Below, one piece after another: positions 43,635 through 51,774 of a stretch of 64,000 nt of DNA (its first letter is position 1; each line of letters starts with the position of its first letter). The stretch spans positions 248,001 to 312,000 of the forward strand of contig NZ_JAJTTF010000003.1 of the NCBI RefSeq assembly GCF_021341785.1. Direction: 5' to 3'. A model generated the notes under the pieces. The model searched no databases. It was given only the letters and a program-made list of their open reading frames with translations, and was not told the origin of the DNA. The stretch is from Microbacterium sp. Au-Mic1 (GTDB taxonomy: Bacteria > Actinomycetota > Actinomycetes > Actinomycetales > Microbacteriaceae). The translations under genes were made by a program, and so were the position numbers.

Positions 43635-43678
43635 CGTGGCCTCTGGCGACGATCCTGGGATCGACTCCAGAGGCCACG
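43635..43678. terminator. Terminator of the ABC importer operon
   Basis: CGTGGCCTCTGG (43635-43646) pairs with CCAGAGGCCACG (43667-43678); the 20-nt loop holds a smaller GATCC/GGATC stem. It lies 14 bp beyond the stop of the substrate-binding protein on the minus strand. Confidence 0.75.
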
Positions 43679-43692
43679 GAGGATGCTGCGGG

Positions 43693-44733
43693 TCAGCGTT
43701 GGGCGTCTTCGAGCAAGCTCATATCGACGACCTTGGACGCATCGGGCAACCCGGTGAGGCCGGCGGCTTCGAGTCCCGGGTAGACCTTCGACGTGATGAC
43801 ACTCGGGTCGACGGCGAGCAAACCCTTCGCTTCGGTGAGGGGCGACGTCATCAGCGGGATCTGCTTCTGGAGTGAGATCTCCTGCGTCGCCGCGTCGAGG
43901 CCCTGGTTCGTCGCGTACTTGCTGACCGTCAACTGCGCGGCGGAGTGCGGATCCTTCATCGCCGCCTTCCAGCCCTGCGTCGATGCCTTCAGGAAGGCGA
44001 CGACCGCGTCGCGGTGCTCCTTGAGGAACGATTTCGACACCACGATGACATCGGCCATCACGTGGTAGTTGAGCTTGTCGAACGGGGTGAAGAAGAAATC
44101 CTTGTCCGGTGTGAGGCCCTGCTTCTCAAGGGCCACCGGCTGGTTCGTGGCGAACGCGAGCATCGCGTCGGCCTGGCCCGACTGGAGCGCACCGATATCG
44201 GCACCGCCTGGCACGAAGGAGTAGTTCGTGACGTCGTTGATCTTCATGAGACCTGCGACGAACGCCTGGTTTGTCGAGGGGCCCATGATCCGTGCTCCGT
44301 CGAGATCTTGCGGGTTGCGGACCGGCCGCGCCTTCAGAGATACGAGACCGTTGGGGGCTTCCTGGAAGACCTGGCCGATGATGACGATGTCGTCCGCCTT
44401 CGACAGATAACTGAAGAGCCGGCTCGTGTTGCTCTCGATGCCGATCTGGGCCTGTCCGGAGGCGATCGCGACTTCCGGTGCGGGGGAACTGCCACCGCCC
44501 GGGGTGAAGGTGACCTTCACGCCCAGTTTCGCGTAGTACCCGGCGTCGTCCGCGACGAAGTATCCGGAATCCTGCACGCTCTCCGTGAAGGCGAAGGCCA
44601 CGTTGATTGGGGTCGCCGGGGCCGTGTTCTTCGGGGTGGTTCCGCCCGAGCAGCCGCTCAGCAGGGCCGCGGTTGCGGCTGCCGTCAGCATGGCGGCGGC
44701 GAGTCGTTTCGAGATTCGAGAATGGTCGGGCAT
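43693..44733 (-). CDS. ABC importer substrate-binding lipoprotein (SsuA/TauA/ThiY type)
   Basis: This 346-residue protein has a lipoprotein signal (lipobox LLSGCSGG, Cys about residue 28). The mature part is an NMT1/SsuA-like periplasmic fold: NVAFAFTESVQDSGYFVADDAGYYAKLGV, then PEVAIASGQAQIGIES and KGLLAVDPSVITSKVY. Relatives bind taurine, sulfonates, nitrate or thiamin pyrimidine; the ligand cannot be read. AAAGGAGAACAAG precedes the ATG. It is the last gene of the operon mtnA-like/ATPase/permease/permease/SBP. Confidence 0.9.
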   Translation of the reverse strand: MPDHSRISKRLAAAMLTAAATAALLSGCSGGTTPKNTAPATPINVAFAFTESVQDSGYFVADDAGYYAKLGVKVTFTPGGGSSPAPEVAIASGQAQIGIESNTSRLFSYLSKADDIVIIGQVFQEAPNGLVSLKARPVRNPQDLDGARIMGPSTNQAFVAGLMKINDVTNYSFVPGGADIGALQSGQADAMLAFATNQPVALEKQGLTPDKDFFFTPFDKLNYHVMADVIVVSKSFLKEHRDAVVAFLKASTQGWKAAMKDPHSAAQLTVSKYATNQGLDAATQEISLQKQIPLMTSPLTEAKGLLAVDPSVITSKVYPGLEAAGLTGLPDASKVVDMSLLEDAQR

Positions 44734-44822
44734 CTTGTTCTCCTTTGAATGGATGGGCCGGTGAAGTTCGGCAAGTGACGTGATGGGCGGTACGGATCCG
44801 CGACGGATGAGGCTGCTGTAGA

Positions 44823-45569
44823 TCAGCTCCAGCGGCTGATCGCGTACGCCTCCAATCGGTTCGCGCCGAGGTAAGCGAGAACTCCGATGAGAATGGCGCA
44901 CAGCGCGGTGCCCCAGAGATCGGTCATGTCCAGGCCGGCGAGGGCGTTGTTGAGCACCACTGCGAGGCCCGGTACGCCCATGAGGAACTCGCTGATGAGC
45001 GCCGCGGTGAAGGCGGCGGCGGCGGACACCCGGATTGAGGTCGCCAATGCCACGAGCGAGGAAGGCACAGCGAGGAGCCGGTATCTCATCCACCGCGTGG
45101 CCCCTGCCACAGTGAACAGGTCGTCGCCGTTTGCCGGCACATCGGAGAGCCCCGAACCGACCATGACGAACGTCGGGAAGAAGCAGACCATGGCACAGAT
45201 GACCCAGGCGGTCGTCAAAGAGTAACCGAGAATCGTCGCCAGGATGGGGATCAAGGCCACGAACGGCACCGACCGGATGACGAGGGCCACGGGAGTGATC
45301 ACAGTGCCGAAGATCGGCCACAGCCAGGTCAGGGATGCGGCGAGATACCCCGTTCCGACGCCCACCACGAAGCCGATGAGAGCCGTGCGCAGGGTCATGA
45401 GCAGGGGAACGAGGAAGGTCCCGGGAGAGTCGGCGACGTTCGCGATGATCGTGAAGGGCCCAGGCAGAAGGAACGGACTGACGTCGAGGACGATCACGGC
45501 CAGCTGCCACGTGAGGATGATCAGGATGACCGCCCACCAGCGACGGAGGATCCGAGCGAGGATGTTCAC
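44823..45569 (-). CDS. ABC importer permease 2
   Basis: This 248-residue BPD-type permease has about six membrane segments and an EAA-like loop (DDLFTVAGATRWMRYRLLAVPSS, then FTAALISEFLMGVPGLAVVLNNA). The GTG start 45569 follows AGGAGG and overlaps the stop of permease 1 by four bases. Two distinct permeases imply a heterodimeric channel, less usual for SsuBC-like systems. Confidence 0.9.
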   Translation of the reverse strand: MNILARILRRWWAVILIILTWQLAVIVLDVSPFLLPGPFTIIANVADSPGTFLVPLLMTLRTALIGFVVGVGTGYLAASLTWLWPIFGTVITPVALVIRSVPFVALIPILATILGYSLTTAWVICAMVCFFPTFVMVGSGLSDVPANGDDLFTVAGATRWMRYRLLAVPSSLVALATSIRVSAAAAFTAALISEFLMGVPGLAVVLNNALAGLDMTDLWGTALCAILIGVLAYLGANRLEAYAISRWS

Positions 45570-46312
45570 GTGAACCTCCTGATGGCGAGGCTCTGTACGG
45601 CGGCGAAGAGCACGAAGCCGACCATGGCCATGAGCGTGGAAAGGACGGCGGCGGCCCAGAGCAGCGGGACGTTGTAGTTCTGCGCCGAGGAGAGGATGAG
45701 CAGCCCGATGCCTTGCGGCGCTCCGAACCACTCGCCGATGACTGCACCGAGGACCGCGCTCGGGGCGGCGAGTTTCAACGCGCCCGCCAGACCCGGAAGT
45801 GCGGTGAGCACGTGAAGCCTCGTGAAGCGGGCCATGCGGGAACCGCCGAGGATGGTGAACAGATCTTCGTGACTCTGTGGTGCGGCGGCGAACGCCACCG
45901 TAGACCCGGCGTAGACGGGGAAGAAGGATGCGAGAGCGGCGACCGCGGTCGGTGCGGTCTCCCGCCCGAACACGATGATCATGACTGGGGCGATCGCAAT
46001 GAAGGGGATGGCGTGGATCAGCGCAGCCAACCGGTCGAGACCGGGTCGCGTCGATGTCAGCGTCTGCCGCACACCCGCCACGACGACCGCCATGCCGCCG
46101 CCGATCACCAGGCCCAGGCAGGCGGAAAGAGTGGTCGAGCCTATGGCGCCGAGGAAGAGAGCCGAGTATCCGGGGGCGAGCAGCGTCACCCCGACTTGGC
46201 TCAGCGCCGGAAACGATGGCCCCAGCGCGCCGGTCTGACCCACGACCTGCCAGAGTCCGCACAGCACCAGTGCGCCCGCGAGCATCCGGGAGGCTCGAAC
46301 AGTGACGCTCAT
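45566..46312 (-). CDS. ABC importer permease 1
   Basis: This 248-residue BPD-type permease has six hydrophobic segments. The EAA loop is EDLFTILGGSRMARFTRLHVLTALPG followed by AVIGEWFGAPQGIGLLI. Its ATG overlaps the ATPase stop by four bases. Overall similarity to permease 2 is low, so the two are not a recent duplication. Confidence 0.9.
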   Translation of the reverse strand: MSVTVRASRMLAGALVLCGLWQVVGQTGALGPSFPALSQVGVTLLAPGYSALFLGAIGSTTLSACLGLVIGGGMAVVVAGVRQTLTSTRPGLDRLAALIHAIPFIAIAPVMIIVFGRETAPTAVAALASFFPVYAGSTVAFAAAPQSHEDLFTILGGSRMARFTRLHVLTALPGLAGALKLAAPSAVLGAVIGEWFGAPQGIGLLILSSAQNYNVPLLWAAAVLSTLMAMVGFVLFAAVQSLAIRRFT

Positions 46313-47121
46313 CGCGCAGGATCCTGGTCGTCCTGGTCGAGCAAGCGGACGAGCCGGGCGCTCAGCTCCGCGAATCGGGGAGTCGCCATGGTTTCGATCC
46401 CTCGAGGCCGCTCGATGTCGACGACGACCTCCTTGACGATGCGTCCCGGCCGTGTGCCCATGACCACCACGCGATCGGCCAGAAGCAGCGCCTCGTCCAC
46501 CGAGTGGGTGACCATGACCGTTGTCACGCCGGTCTCCGCCCAGATCCGTGCGAGTTCCAGGTTCATCCGGCGTCGGGTGATCTCGTCCAGCGCTCCGAAC
46601 GGTTCGTCCAGGAGAAGCAGGTCGGGTCGAAGCGCGAGGGAGCGCGCGATCGCGACGCGCTGCCGCATGCCTCCGCTCAGCTGCTTGGGTCGGGCGTTCT
46701 CGAATCCGTTGAGCCCGACGAGATCGATCAACTCGGCGACCCGTGCTTCGTCGACGCTCAGCCTGGCGAGGCGGAACGGCAACGCCACGTTCTCGGTAAC
46801 CGTGGCCCACGGCAGCAGCGCGTGCTCCTGGAAGGCGATGCCGACACGGTGCTCCTTGATGAGGCGTGCCGGCGCTTCCCCGCCGACGCTCACCGTGCCT
46901 TCAGACGGCGCCTCCAGTCCGGAGATGATGCGCAGCAGGGTGCTCTTGCCGCAACCGGAAGGCCCGATCAGGGCGATGAACTCGCCAGGCTCGATCGAAA
47001 GATCAACGGCGGAGAGGGCAGTGACTTGCTCGCCGCGCCGGATTCGGAATGTTTTTCCGATGCCTCGAAGGTCCAGCGTCGGCCGTTCGAGGGAGGTGTG
47101 GTCCAGCACGCGGGCGCTCAT
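46309..47121 (-). CDS. ABC importer ATPase (SsuB/TauB type)
   Basis: This 270-residue nucleotide-binding protein has Walker A GPSGCGKST at about residues 53-61, Q-loop FQEHALLPW, ABC signature LSGGMRQRVAIARSLA, Walker B LLLLDEPFGALD and the switch His in VTHSVDEALLLADRV. It energises the importer. Its ATG overlaps the upstream isomerase stop by four bases, so transport and isomerase are translated as one unit. Confidence 0.94.
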   Translation of the reverse strand: MSARVLDHTSLERPTLDLRGIGKTFRIRRGEQVTALSAVDLSIEPGEFIALIGPSGCGKSTLLRIISGLEAPSEGTVSVGGEAPARLIKEHRVGIAFQEHALLPWATVTENVALPFRLARLSVDEARVAELIDLVGLNGFENARPKQLSGGMRQRVAIARSLALRPDLLLLDEPFGALDEITRRRMNLELARIWAETGVTTVMVTHSVDEALLLADRVVVMGTRPGRIVKEVVVDIERPRGIETMATPRFAELSARLVRLLDQDDQDPAR

Positions 47122-48221
47122 GACGGCCTCGCGGACGTGAGGTCGTCGGAGTAGTAGGAGCGCATATCGAACGGAGAGAATCGTCCCCGGTCGGTGACGA
47201 TGGTACTGACGTAGCGCGGGGGAGTCACGTCGAACGCGGGATAGATCCCGGTGACCCGTTCGGACGCCGTGCGCCGACCCAGGCAGTAGAGCACCTCGTC
47301 GCCGTCCCGGTCCTCCATCTCCACGTCCGCGATCTGTGGCGCCTTGAGGTCGGGAGCATGCACGAGCGCGATGTAGGGAATATTCAGCGCCTGCGCCGCG
47401 AGTGCGATCTGGAACGTCCCGATCTTGTTGACCACGTGGCCGTCCATGGTCACACGGTCGGCCGCGGTCACGAACAGGTCGATGTCGCCGCGATCCATCA
47501 GATGCGCGGCCATGCCGTCCGTGATCAGCCGGGTCGGCACGCCCATCTCGGCCAGGCTCTCGGACGTCAAGCGCGCGCCCTGCAGATACGGTCGGGTTTC
47601 GGTGCAGATCGCCTCGATGGACTTTCCGGCCTCCAGCACAGCGGCCACCGTCTCCGTCAGGTAGGACTCCGCCCAGCAGTGAGTGAGGATCGTCGCGCCA
47701 TCCGGGATGAGGTTCGCTGCGTGCGTTCCCAGGCGTCGGCTTCGTTCCGTGTACCGATCGGCCGCGGCGACGGCGCCGCGTACGACCGCCGATACGATGT
47801 CGTCGCCCTGGGTGAGCGCCGCATCCGCGACGGCGAGCAGATCATCCACCACCTCGCGAATCTGATTGTTCGTGCGCCGGGTCGCCTTCAGACGCTTCCC
47901 GTATGCGTGGACCGCGGCGTGCCGCCCGGCATCGGTCGAACGCTCCCGTTCCGCGGCCCGGGCGCCGAGAGCCATGCCTCCGGCGGCGGCGAACCACGGT
48001 CCGCTGCTCTGCGTGACCATGTTCTCGATCGCGCGCGCGACCTCCTCCACGGAGCGGCACTCGACCCAGACCCGTTCGAAGGGGAAGACCCGACGGTCGA
48101 GAATGCGGACGACGTCGTCCTCGAGCAGGACGCTCTCGGCGACGAGGGTCGGCTGGGGAACGCGGGCACGGGGAATCTTCTCGGTCTCCAGCTCGCGCGG
48201 GATCGGGGATGTGGTTTCCAT
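47118..48221 (-). CDS. MtnA/eIF2B-family sugar-1-phosphate isomerase
   Basis: This 367-residue protein is of the 5-methylthioribose-1-phosphate isomerase family. The catalytic Cys182 (ILTHCWAES) and Asp255 (VTAADRVTMDGHVVNKIGT) are kept, as is CTETRPYLQGARLT. The N-terminal RGAP-type phosphate loop of MtnA is replaced by SSGPWFAAAGGMALG (about 72-86). It should turn an aldose-1-phosphate into a ketose-1-phosphate. Ribose-1,5-bisphosphate isomerases are the other family branch. It is first in the operon with the ABC importer and divergent from gntR; AGAGGTGAAG precedes ATG 48221. Confidence 0.85.
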   Translation of the reverse strand: METTSPIPRELETEKIPRARVPQPTLVAESVLLEDDVVRILDRRVFPFERVWVECRSVEEVARAIENMVTQSSGPWFAAAGGMALGARAAERERSTDAGRHAAVHAYGKRLKATRRTNNQIREVVDDLLAVADAALTQGDDIVSAVVRGAVAAADRYTERSRRLGTHAANLIPDGATILTHCWAESYLTETVAAVLEAGKSIEAICTETRPYLQGARLTSESLAEMGVPTRLITDGMAAHLMDRGDIDLFVTAADRVTMDGHVVNKIGTFQIALAAQALNIPYIALVHAPDLKAPQIADVEMEDRDGDEVLYCLGRRTASERVTGIYPAFDVTPPRYVSTIVTDRGRFSPFDMRSYYSDDLTSARPS

Positions 48222-48260
48222 CTTCACCTCTTGACGAATCCGGTAGACTGATTTGTAACC

Positions 48261-48275
48261 TGTCAGACGACTGAC
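48261..48275. promoter_or_regulatory. Regulon operator, site 1 (GTCAG-N4-CTGAC)
   Basis: TGTCAGACGACTGAC lies between the divergent isomerase and gntR promoters. It overlaps the -35 region of gntR (TATACT -10 at 48296-48301). The exact reverse complement occurs at 51577-51591 in the other divergent control region of this cluster. The GTCAG/CTGAC arms are a perfect inverted repeat, as expected for a dimeric GntR. Confidence 0.75.
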
Positions 48276-48312
48276 GTCACTTGTCTACTAGCAGGTATAC
48301 TACGAGCGCACA

Positions 48313-48326
48313 CTTGACCGGTCAAG
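48313..48326. promoter_or_regulatory. Perfect 14-bp palindrome before gntR
   Basis: CTTGACCGGTCAAG lies between the gntR -10 box and its start codon, abutting the ribosome binding site (GAGGAAAG). It is a candidate second operator for autoregulation, with GACC/GGTC half-sites different from site 1. Confidence 0.5.
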
Positions 48327-48338
48327 AGGAAAGATCGA

Positions 48339-49073
48339 ATGCCAGCAGATAACCGCTTGAAGGACGGCCGCTCGCTTCCCGCGCAGTTGGCCGAGATGCT
48401 GCGCGCCCGAATCGTTGCGGGGGAGTGGGCGCCGGGTGAGCAGCTGCCCTCGGAGCTGTCGCTCGCAGAAGAAGCGGGTGTGAGCAGGCCGACCGTTCGG
48501 ACGGCGCTGCGCAATCTCGCGGCGAGCGGATTGGTGCGCGTCCGTCAGGGGGCGGGGACCTTCGTCGCGCCACGCGGTTCGGGTGTGGTGACTGGCCTTC
48601 AAGATCTCCGGTCGATGAGCGCTCTCATTGCCGAGCAGCGAGGGGAATGCGTGGTGGAGTATCGCGTGCGGGAGATGAAGATGACGACGGACGAGGACGC
48701 CCGTCACTTCGATTCGGACGTCCCGCTGTCAGTGATCGCCTTGGAGAGGTGTTTCCTGTCCCAGGGTGCTGTGATCGCCTTCGAGTGGGCATACGTCAAC
48801 GCCGAGGTGCTACCGCGAGACTTCGACCCGGAGCAGTTCACCGGGTCCATCTTCGAGAAGCTGCAACCGCTCGGTCTGCTGCCGGACCAGTCGATCTCGA
48901 CGGTCCACGCGGTGTACGACGAGACGATCGCGTGGACCGACGAGAAGCCGGAAGTACCGCTGTATCTCTGCCTGGAGCAGCACCAGTTGCTCCAGGACGG
49001 GCGCGTGCTGTCGTGGTCGAAGACGTATTTCACCGAGGGGAACTTCGAGTTCCTCCTGGTGCGCACCCGCTGA
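48339..49073 (+). CDS. GntR/HutC-family regulator
   Basis: This is 244 residues. The N-terminal winged HTH is LPAQLAEMLRARIVAGEWAPGEQLPSE with EEAGVSRPTVRTALRNLAASGLV and RVRQGAGTFV, and residues about 85-240 are a UTRA ligand domain (ALERCFLSQGAVIAFEWAYVN; LPLYLCLEQHQLLQDG-like strand). HutC-type members sense sugar phosphates, nucleoside-derived or amino-acid-derived intermediates. Its position at the centre of the cluster and the duplicated operator make it the probable controller of both arms. Confidence 0.9.
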   Translation: MPADNRLKDGRSLPAQLAEMLRARIVAGEWAPGEQLPSELSLAEEAGVSRPTVRTALRNLAASGLVRVRQGAGTFVAPRGSGVVTGLQDLRSMSALIAEQRGECVVEYRVREMKMTTDEDARHFDSDVPLSVIALERCFLSQGAVIAFEWAYVNAEVLPRDFDPEQFTGSIFEKLQPLGLLPDQSISTVHAVYDETIAWTDEKPEVPLYLCLEQHQLLQDGRVLSWSKTYFTEGNFEFLLVRTR

Positions 49074-49140
49074 CGTCAAAGCTCAGACCGCTGCCATGTC
49101 TGGGCACAGGCGAAACACCATCACCGCGACGCCGCCACGC

Positions 49141-50673
49141 TCACCATGACCCCACCTGGTATAGACCGATCGGGGTGTTGGGATAGGTGTCCGTGGCGAT
49201 GGCTTCGACGAGAGCATCGCGCATACGATGCAACGTCGGGGCGGCCTGCGGGTCCCCGACCAGGTTGTGCTGCTCATCGGGGTCGAGCGTCAGGTCGAAC
49301 AGTTGCTCGCCGCCACCCGCCAGATGCCGGGTATATCTGTAGCGGGAGTCGCGCAGGGTCCTGGACCAGCTGAGGGGATTCGGTTCGCCGAATCCGTTGT
49401 TCGACTGGACATAGACGGTTTCCCGGTGGACGTCCTCGGATCCTCCTGTTCGAATTCGCTCCAGGAGAGAGTGTCCGGAGAGGGAAGCCGTCTCGTTCAC
49501 GATCTCCCGCCGGCGCAATGGCAGAGCGGGCGCTCGCACCCCCGACCATTCGTAGATGGTCGGGGCGATATCGACATGCTCCACGATGGAGGTGTCGTCG
49601 TGAGCTACGCGGCCGCCGGTCGCGCCCACGATCAGCGGCACCCGGATGCATGGGTCGTAGTGACGTTCCCATTTGCCCAGGAGTCCGTGGTCGTGGAGCA
49701 GCTCGCCGTGGTCGGACGTGAAGATGAACAGGAGGTCCTCGCACCGCCCGGATTTTCGCAGTGCCTCCCGCACGCGGCCCAGCTCGTGATCGAGGTGCGC
49801 GAGGTCTGCAAAATAGAGCTGACGCTCCCGACGCCAATCGTGGGTCTCATAGCTCGGCGCCGAATAACGCGCCTGTTGGTAGTAGGGGATCGGCGTATCG
49901 AGCCAGTCGGCGCGTACGGGTTCGGGGATGCGGTCGATATTCACTCGGTCGACGAACTCTGCGGGTGGCGCGAAAGGGCTGTGCGGTTGCACATAACTCA
50001 CCTGGGCGAAGACGTCGCCCTCAGCGGACTCGAGGAATTCGCATGCTCGATCGGTGATCCACGCGGTCTGCGACACTTCGGCGGGAAAAGGCAGTTCATA
50101 TGCCTCCGTCGCACTTTCGGGGAACTTCCGGCGTGCGGCGAGGATCTCCGCCTTCAAGTCGACGCGATCGGGCCCGTATGCCTCCAGCTCAGGGACCATC
50201 GTCATCCACACGGTCGACTGTGCGGCGACGTAGTGCTCTGGATGAGTCTCGCGGACCCAGTCCAGCCAGGCGCCCGCACGCGAATCCTCAGTGTTCTTCA
50301 CGACGTCGAAACCGAAGGGCCGATAATCCGGGGTGAGGTCGGCGATCTGCGGTAGAAGGTGGATCTTGCCGAACCCCCCGGTCATCCAGCCGGCGCTCTG
50401 CAGGACCCCCATGAAGGTGGGAATCGTGGCGTCCAGGTTGTACCCGCACTCCGCCACGCCATGGACCGAGGAGGAGAGCCCTGTGGCGATGCTCGCGCGG
50501 GACGGGCTGCAGACCGGATTGGTACTGAAGGCGCTGAGGAACGTCGTCCCTTCGGCCTGAAGTGCATCGAAGTTCGGCAGGTCGACGATTCCTTCGCGGG
50601 CGACCTCCAACCATTTCGCTGCCAGCTGATCGACCATAAACAAGACGATCGTTCGCGGATTCGTACGGGACAT
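49141..50673 (-). CDS. Sulfatase-superfamily hydrolase (sulfatase or phosphonate/phosphodiester hydrolase)
   Basis: This 510-residue cytosolic-type sulfatase has no signal peptide. The formylglycine motif is Cys55-Ser-Pro-Ser-Arg59 in NPVCSPSRAS. Asp15-Gln16 (FMVDQLAAK) replaces the usual Asp-Asp metal pair, as in choline sulfatases and phosphonate monoester hydrolases. Further features are FGKIHLLP and SDHGELLHDHGLLGKW around residue 320 with metal ligands. It is 48 bp downstream of the nucleoside phosphorylase on the same strand. The substrate is unknown; a sulfated or phospho(no)-diester nucleoside is inferred from the context. Confidence 0.88.
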   Translation of the reverse strand: MSRTNPRTIVLFMVDQLAAKWLEVAREGIVDLPNFDALQAEGTTFLSAFSTNPVCSPSRASIATGLSSSVHGVAECGYNLDATIPTFMGVLQSAGWMTGGFGKIHLLPQIADLTPDYRPFGFDVVKNTEDSRAGAWLDWVRETHPEHYVAAQSTVWMTMVPELEAYGPDRVDLKAEILAARRKFPESATEAYELPFPAEVSQTAWITDRACEFLESAEGDVFAQVSYVQPHSPFAPPAEFVDRVNIDRIPEPVRADWLDTPIPYYQQARYSAPSYETHDWRRERQLYFADLAHLDHELGRVREALRKSGRCEDLLFIFTSDHGELLHDHGLLGKWERHYDPCIRVPLIVGATGGRVAHDDTSIVEHVDIAPTIYEWSGVRAPALPLRRREIVNETASLSGHSLLERIRTGGSEDVHRETVYVQSNNGFGEPNPLSWSRTLRDSRYRYTRHLAGGGEQLFDLTLDPDEQHNLVGDPQAAPTLHRMRDALVEAIATDTYPNTPIGLYQVGSW

Positions 50674-50721
50674 CTACTGCACTTCCTCGCTGTGTTGAGA
50701 TCGACGGATCGCGCTGGTGGA

Positions 50722-51555
50722 TCAGATCGAATTCACGATCTGGGCAAGTAAGGGGCCGAGTACGGCCTGTGACGCCCAGCCGACGTCGCTGATCTCCTTC
50801 ATGTCGAGAGGGGCGTCCTGCACACCTGCGGCGTAGTTCATGATCAATGACATACCGAGGATCTCCATTCCGGCTTCTCGGGCGGCGATCGCCTCGAGCC
50901 CCGTCGACATTCCCACGATGTGGCCGCCGATCGTTTCCGCCATCCGCACCTCGGCTGGTGTTTCCAGGTGCGGGCCGCGGAACTGGCAGTAGACGCCTTC
51001 CTCAAGGTCCGGAGCGACCGAACGTGCAAGCTGTCGGAGCCGCGGCGTGTACAAGTCGCTCAGATCGATGAAGGTCGCGCCCTCGAGAGGCGATTCCGCT
51101 GTCAGGTTGATCTGATCGCTGATGAGCACGGGTGTTCCCGGTGTCCACCGCGCGGGGATGCCGCCGGAACCATTGGTCAGCACCATCACCGTCGCGCCCG
51201 CGGCGGCCGCGGTCCGGACGCTGTGAACGACCTGGCGTACTCCGTGACCTTCGTAGATGTGTGTTCGCGCGCCCACGACGAGTGCACGTTTTCCGCTGCG
51301 AAGCAGGATCGAGCGCACCGTGCCGAGGTGATCTCCGAACGCGGCCTTACCGAAGCCGACAATGTCTGTCGCCTCAATGGTTGCGGTCGTCTCGCCCATG
51401 GCATCGGCAGCTTCGGCCCATCCGGTGCCGAGTGTCAGTCCGATGTCGTGCCGCGCTACTCCGGTGGCCTCCGCGATCTGAGCTGCCGCTTCTCGCGCGA
51501 TGTCGAAGGGATCTGTCTGAGCGAGATCGAGCGGATTGGGGGTTGTAGTCATCAT
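50722..51555 (-). CDS. Purine nucleoside / 5'-deoxynucleoside phosphorylase
   Basis: This 277-residue protein is of the trimeric PNP/MTAP fold. Motifs are LTLGTGWAEA (phosphate), GARTHIYEGHGVRQVVH, VLTNGSGGI, LISDQINLT, CQFRGPHLETPAEVRM with the purine-binding Glu and SLIMNYAAGVQ with the Asn. Compared with mycobacterial PunA, VLTNAAGG became VLTNGSGG, GPHYE became GPHLE and VTNLAAG became MNYAAG, changes near the ribose and base pockets. It should release a purine and a (modified) ribose-1-phosphate. The ATG lies 6 nt after TAGAGT, a leaderless start. The operator at 51577-51591 overlaps the -35. Confidence 0.9.
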   Translation of the reverse strand: MMTTTPNPLDLAQTDPFDIAREAAAQIAEATGVARHDIGLTLGTGWAEAADAMGETTATIEATDIVGFGKAAFGDHLGTVRSILLRSGKRALVVGARTHIYEGHGVRQVVHSVRTAAAAGATVMVLTNGSGGIPARWTPGTPVLISDQINLTAESPLEGATFIDLSDLYTPRLRQLARSVAPDLEEGVYCQFRGPHLETPAEVRMAETIGGHIVGMSTGLEAIAAREAGMEILGMSLIMNYAAGVQDAPLDMKEISDVGWASQAVLGPLLAQIVNSI

Positions 51556-51576
51556 GCGGGCACTCTAGCATGTGTG

Positions 51577-51591
51577 GTCAGTCGTCTGACA
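51577..51591. promoter_or_regulatory. Regulon operator, site 2 (GTCAG-N4-CTGAC)
   Basis: GTCAGTCGTCTGACA is the exact reverse complement of site 1 at 48261-48275. It overlaps the -35 region of the nucleoside phosphorylase promoter (-10 TAGAGT read on the minus strand at 51567-51562) and lies just upstream of the plus-strand small frame and aldolase. Confidence 0.75.
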
Positions 51592-51606
51592 AGAGGTGGT
51601 TTATCC

Positions 51607-51774
51607 ATGTTTTCATATCCCCGAAGCTCCGCTCGTGCTGGAGGCTTCCTGCCCGCGCTCAGTCGGGTCTGCTGTGCGAATGGCGGAACGTCTCCGTGGT
51701 GCGTCGAAAGGACCTACATACGTTCCCTGTGCCTTTCGCCTGCGGGCTTGCCCTCGTCGGGGGGGAGTGATTGA
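51607..51774 (+). CDS. Possible 55-residue leader peptide or small protein
   Basis: An ATG at 51607 follows AAGAGGTGG, a good ribosome binding site, and opens a 55-codon frame. Its TGA shares its A with the ATG of the aldolase (TGATG), the usual sign of translational coupling. The product is Cys-rich (RVCCANGG, WCVERTY, RSLCLSP) and matches no family I know. It could be a leader peptide or a chance frame. Confidence 0.35.
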   Translation: MFSYPRSSARAGGFLPALSRVCCANGGTSPWCVERTYIRSLCLSPAGLPSSGGSD

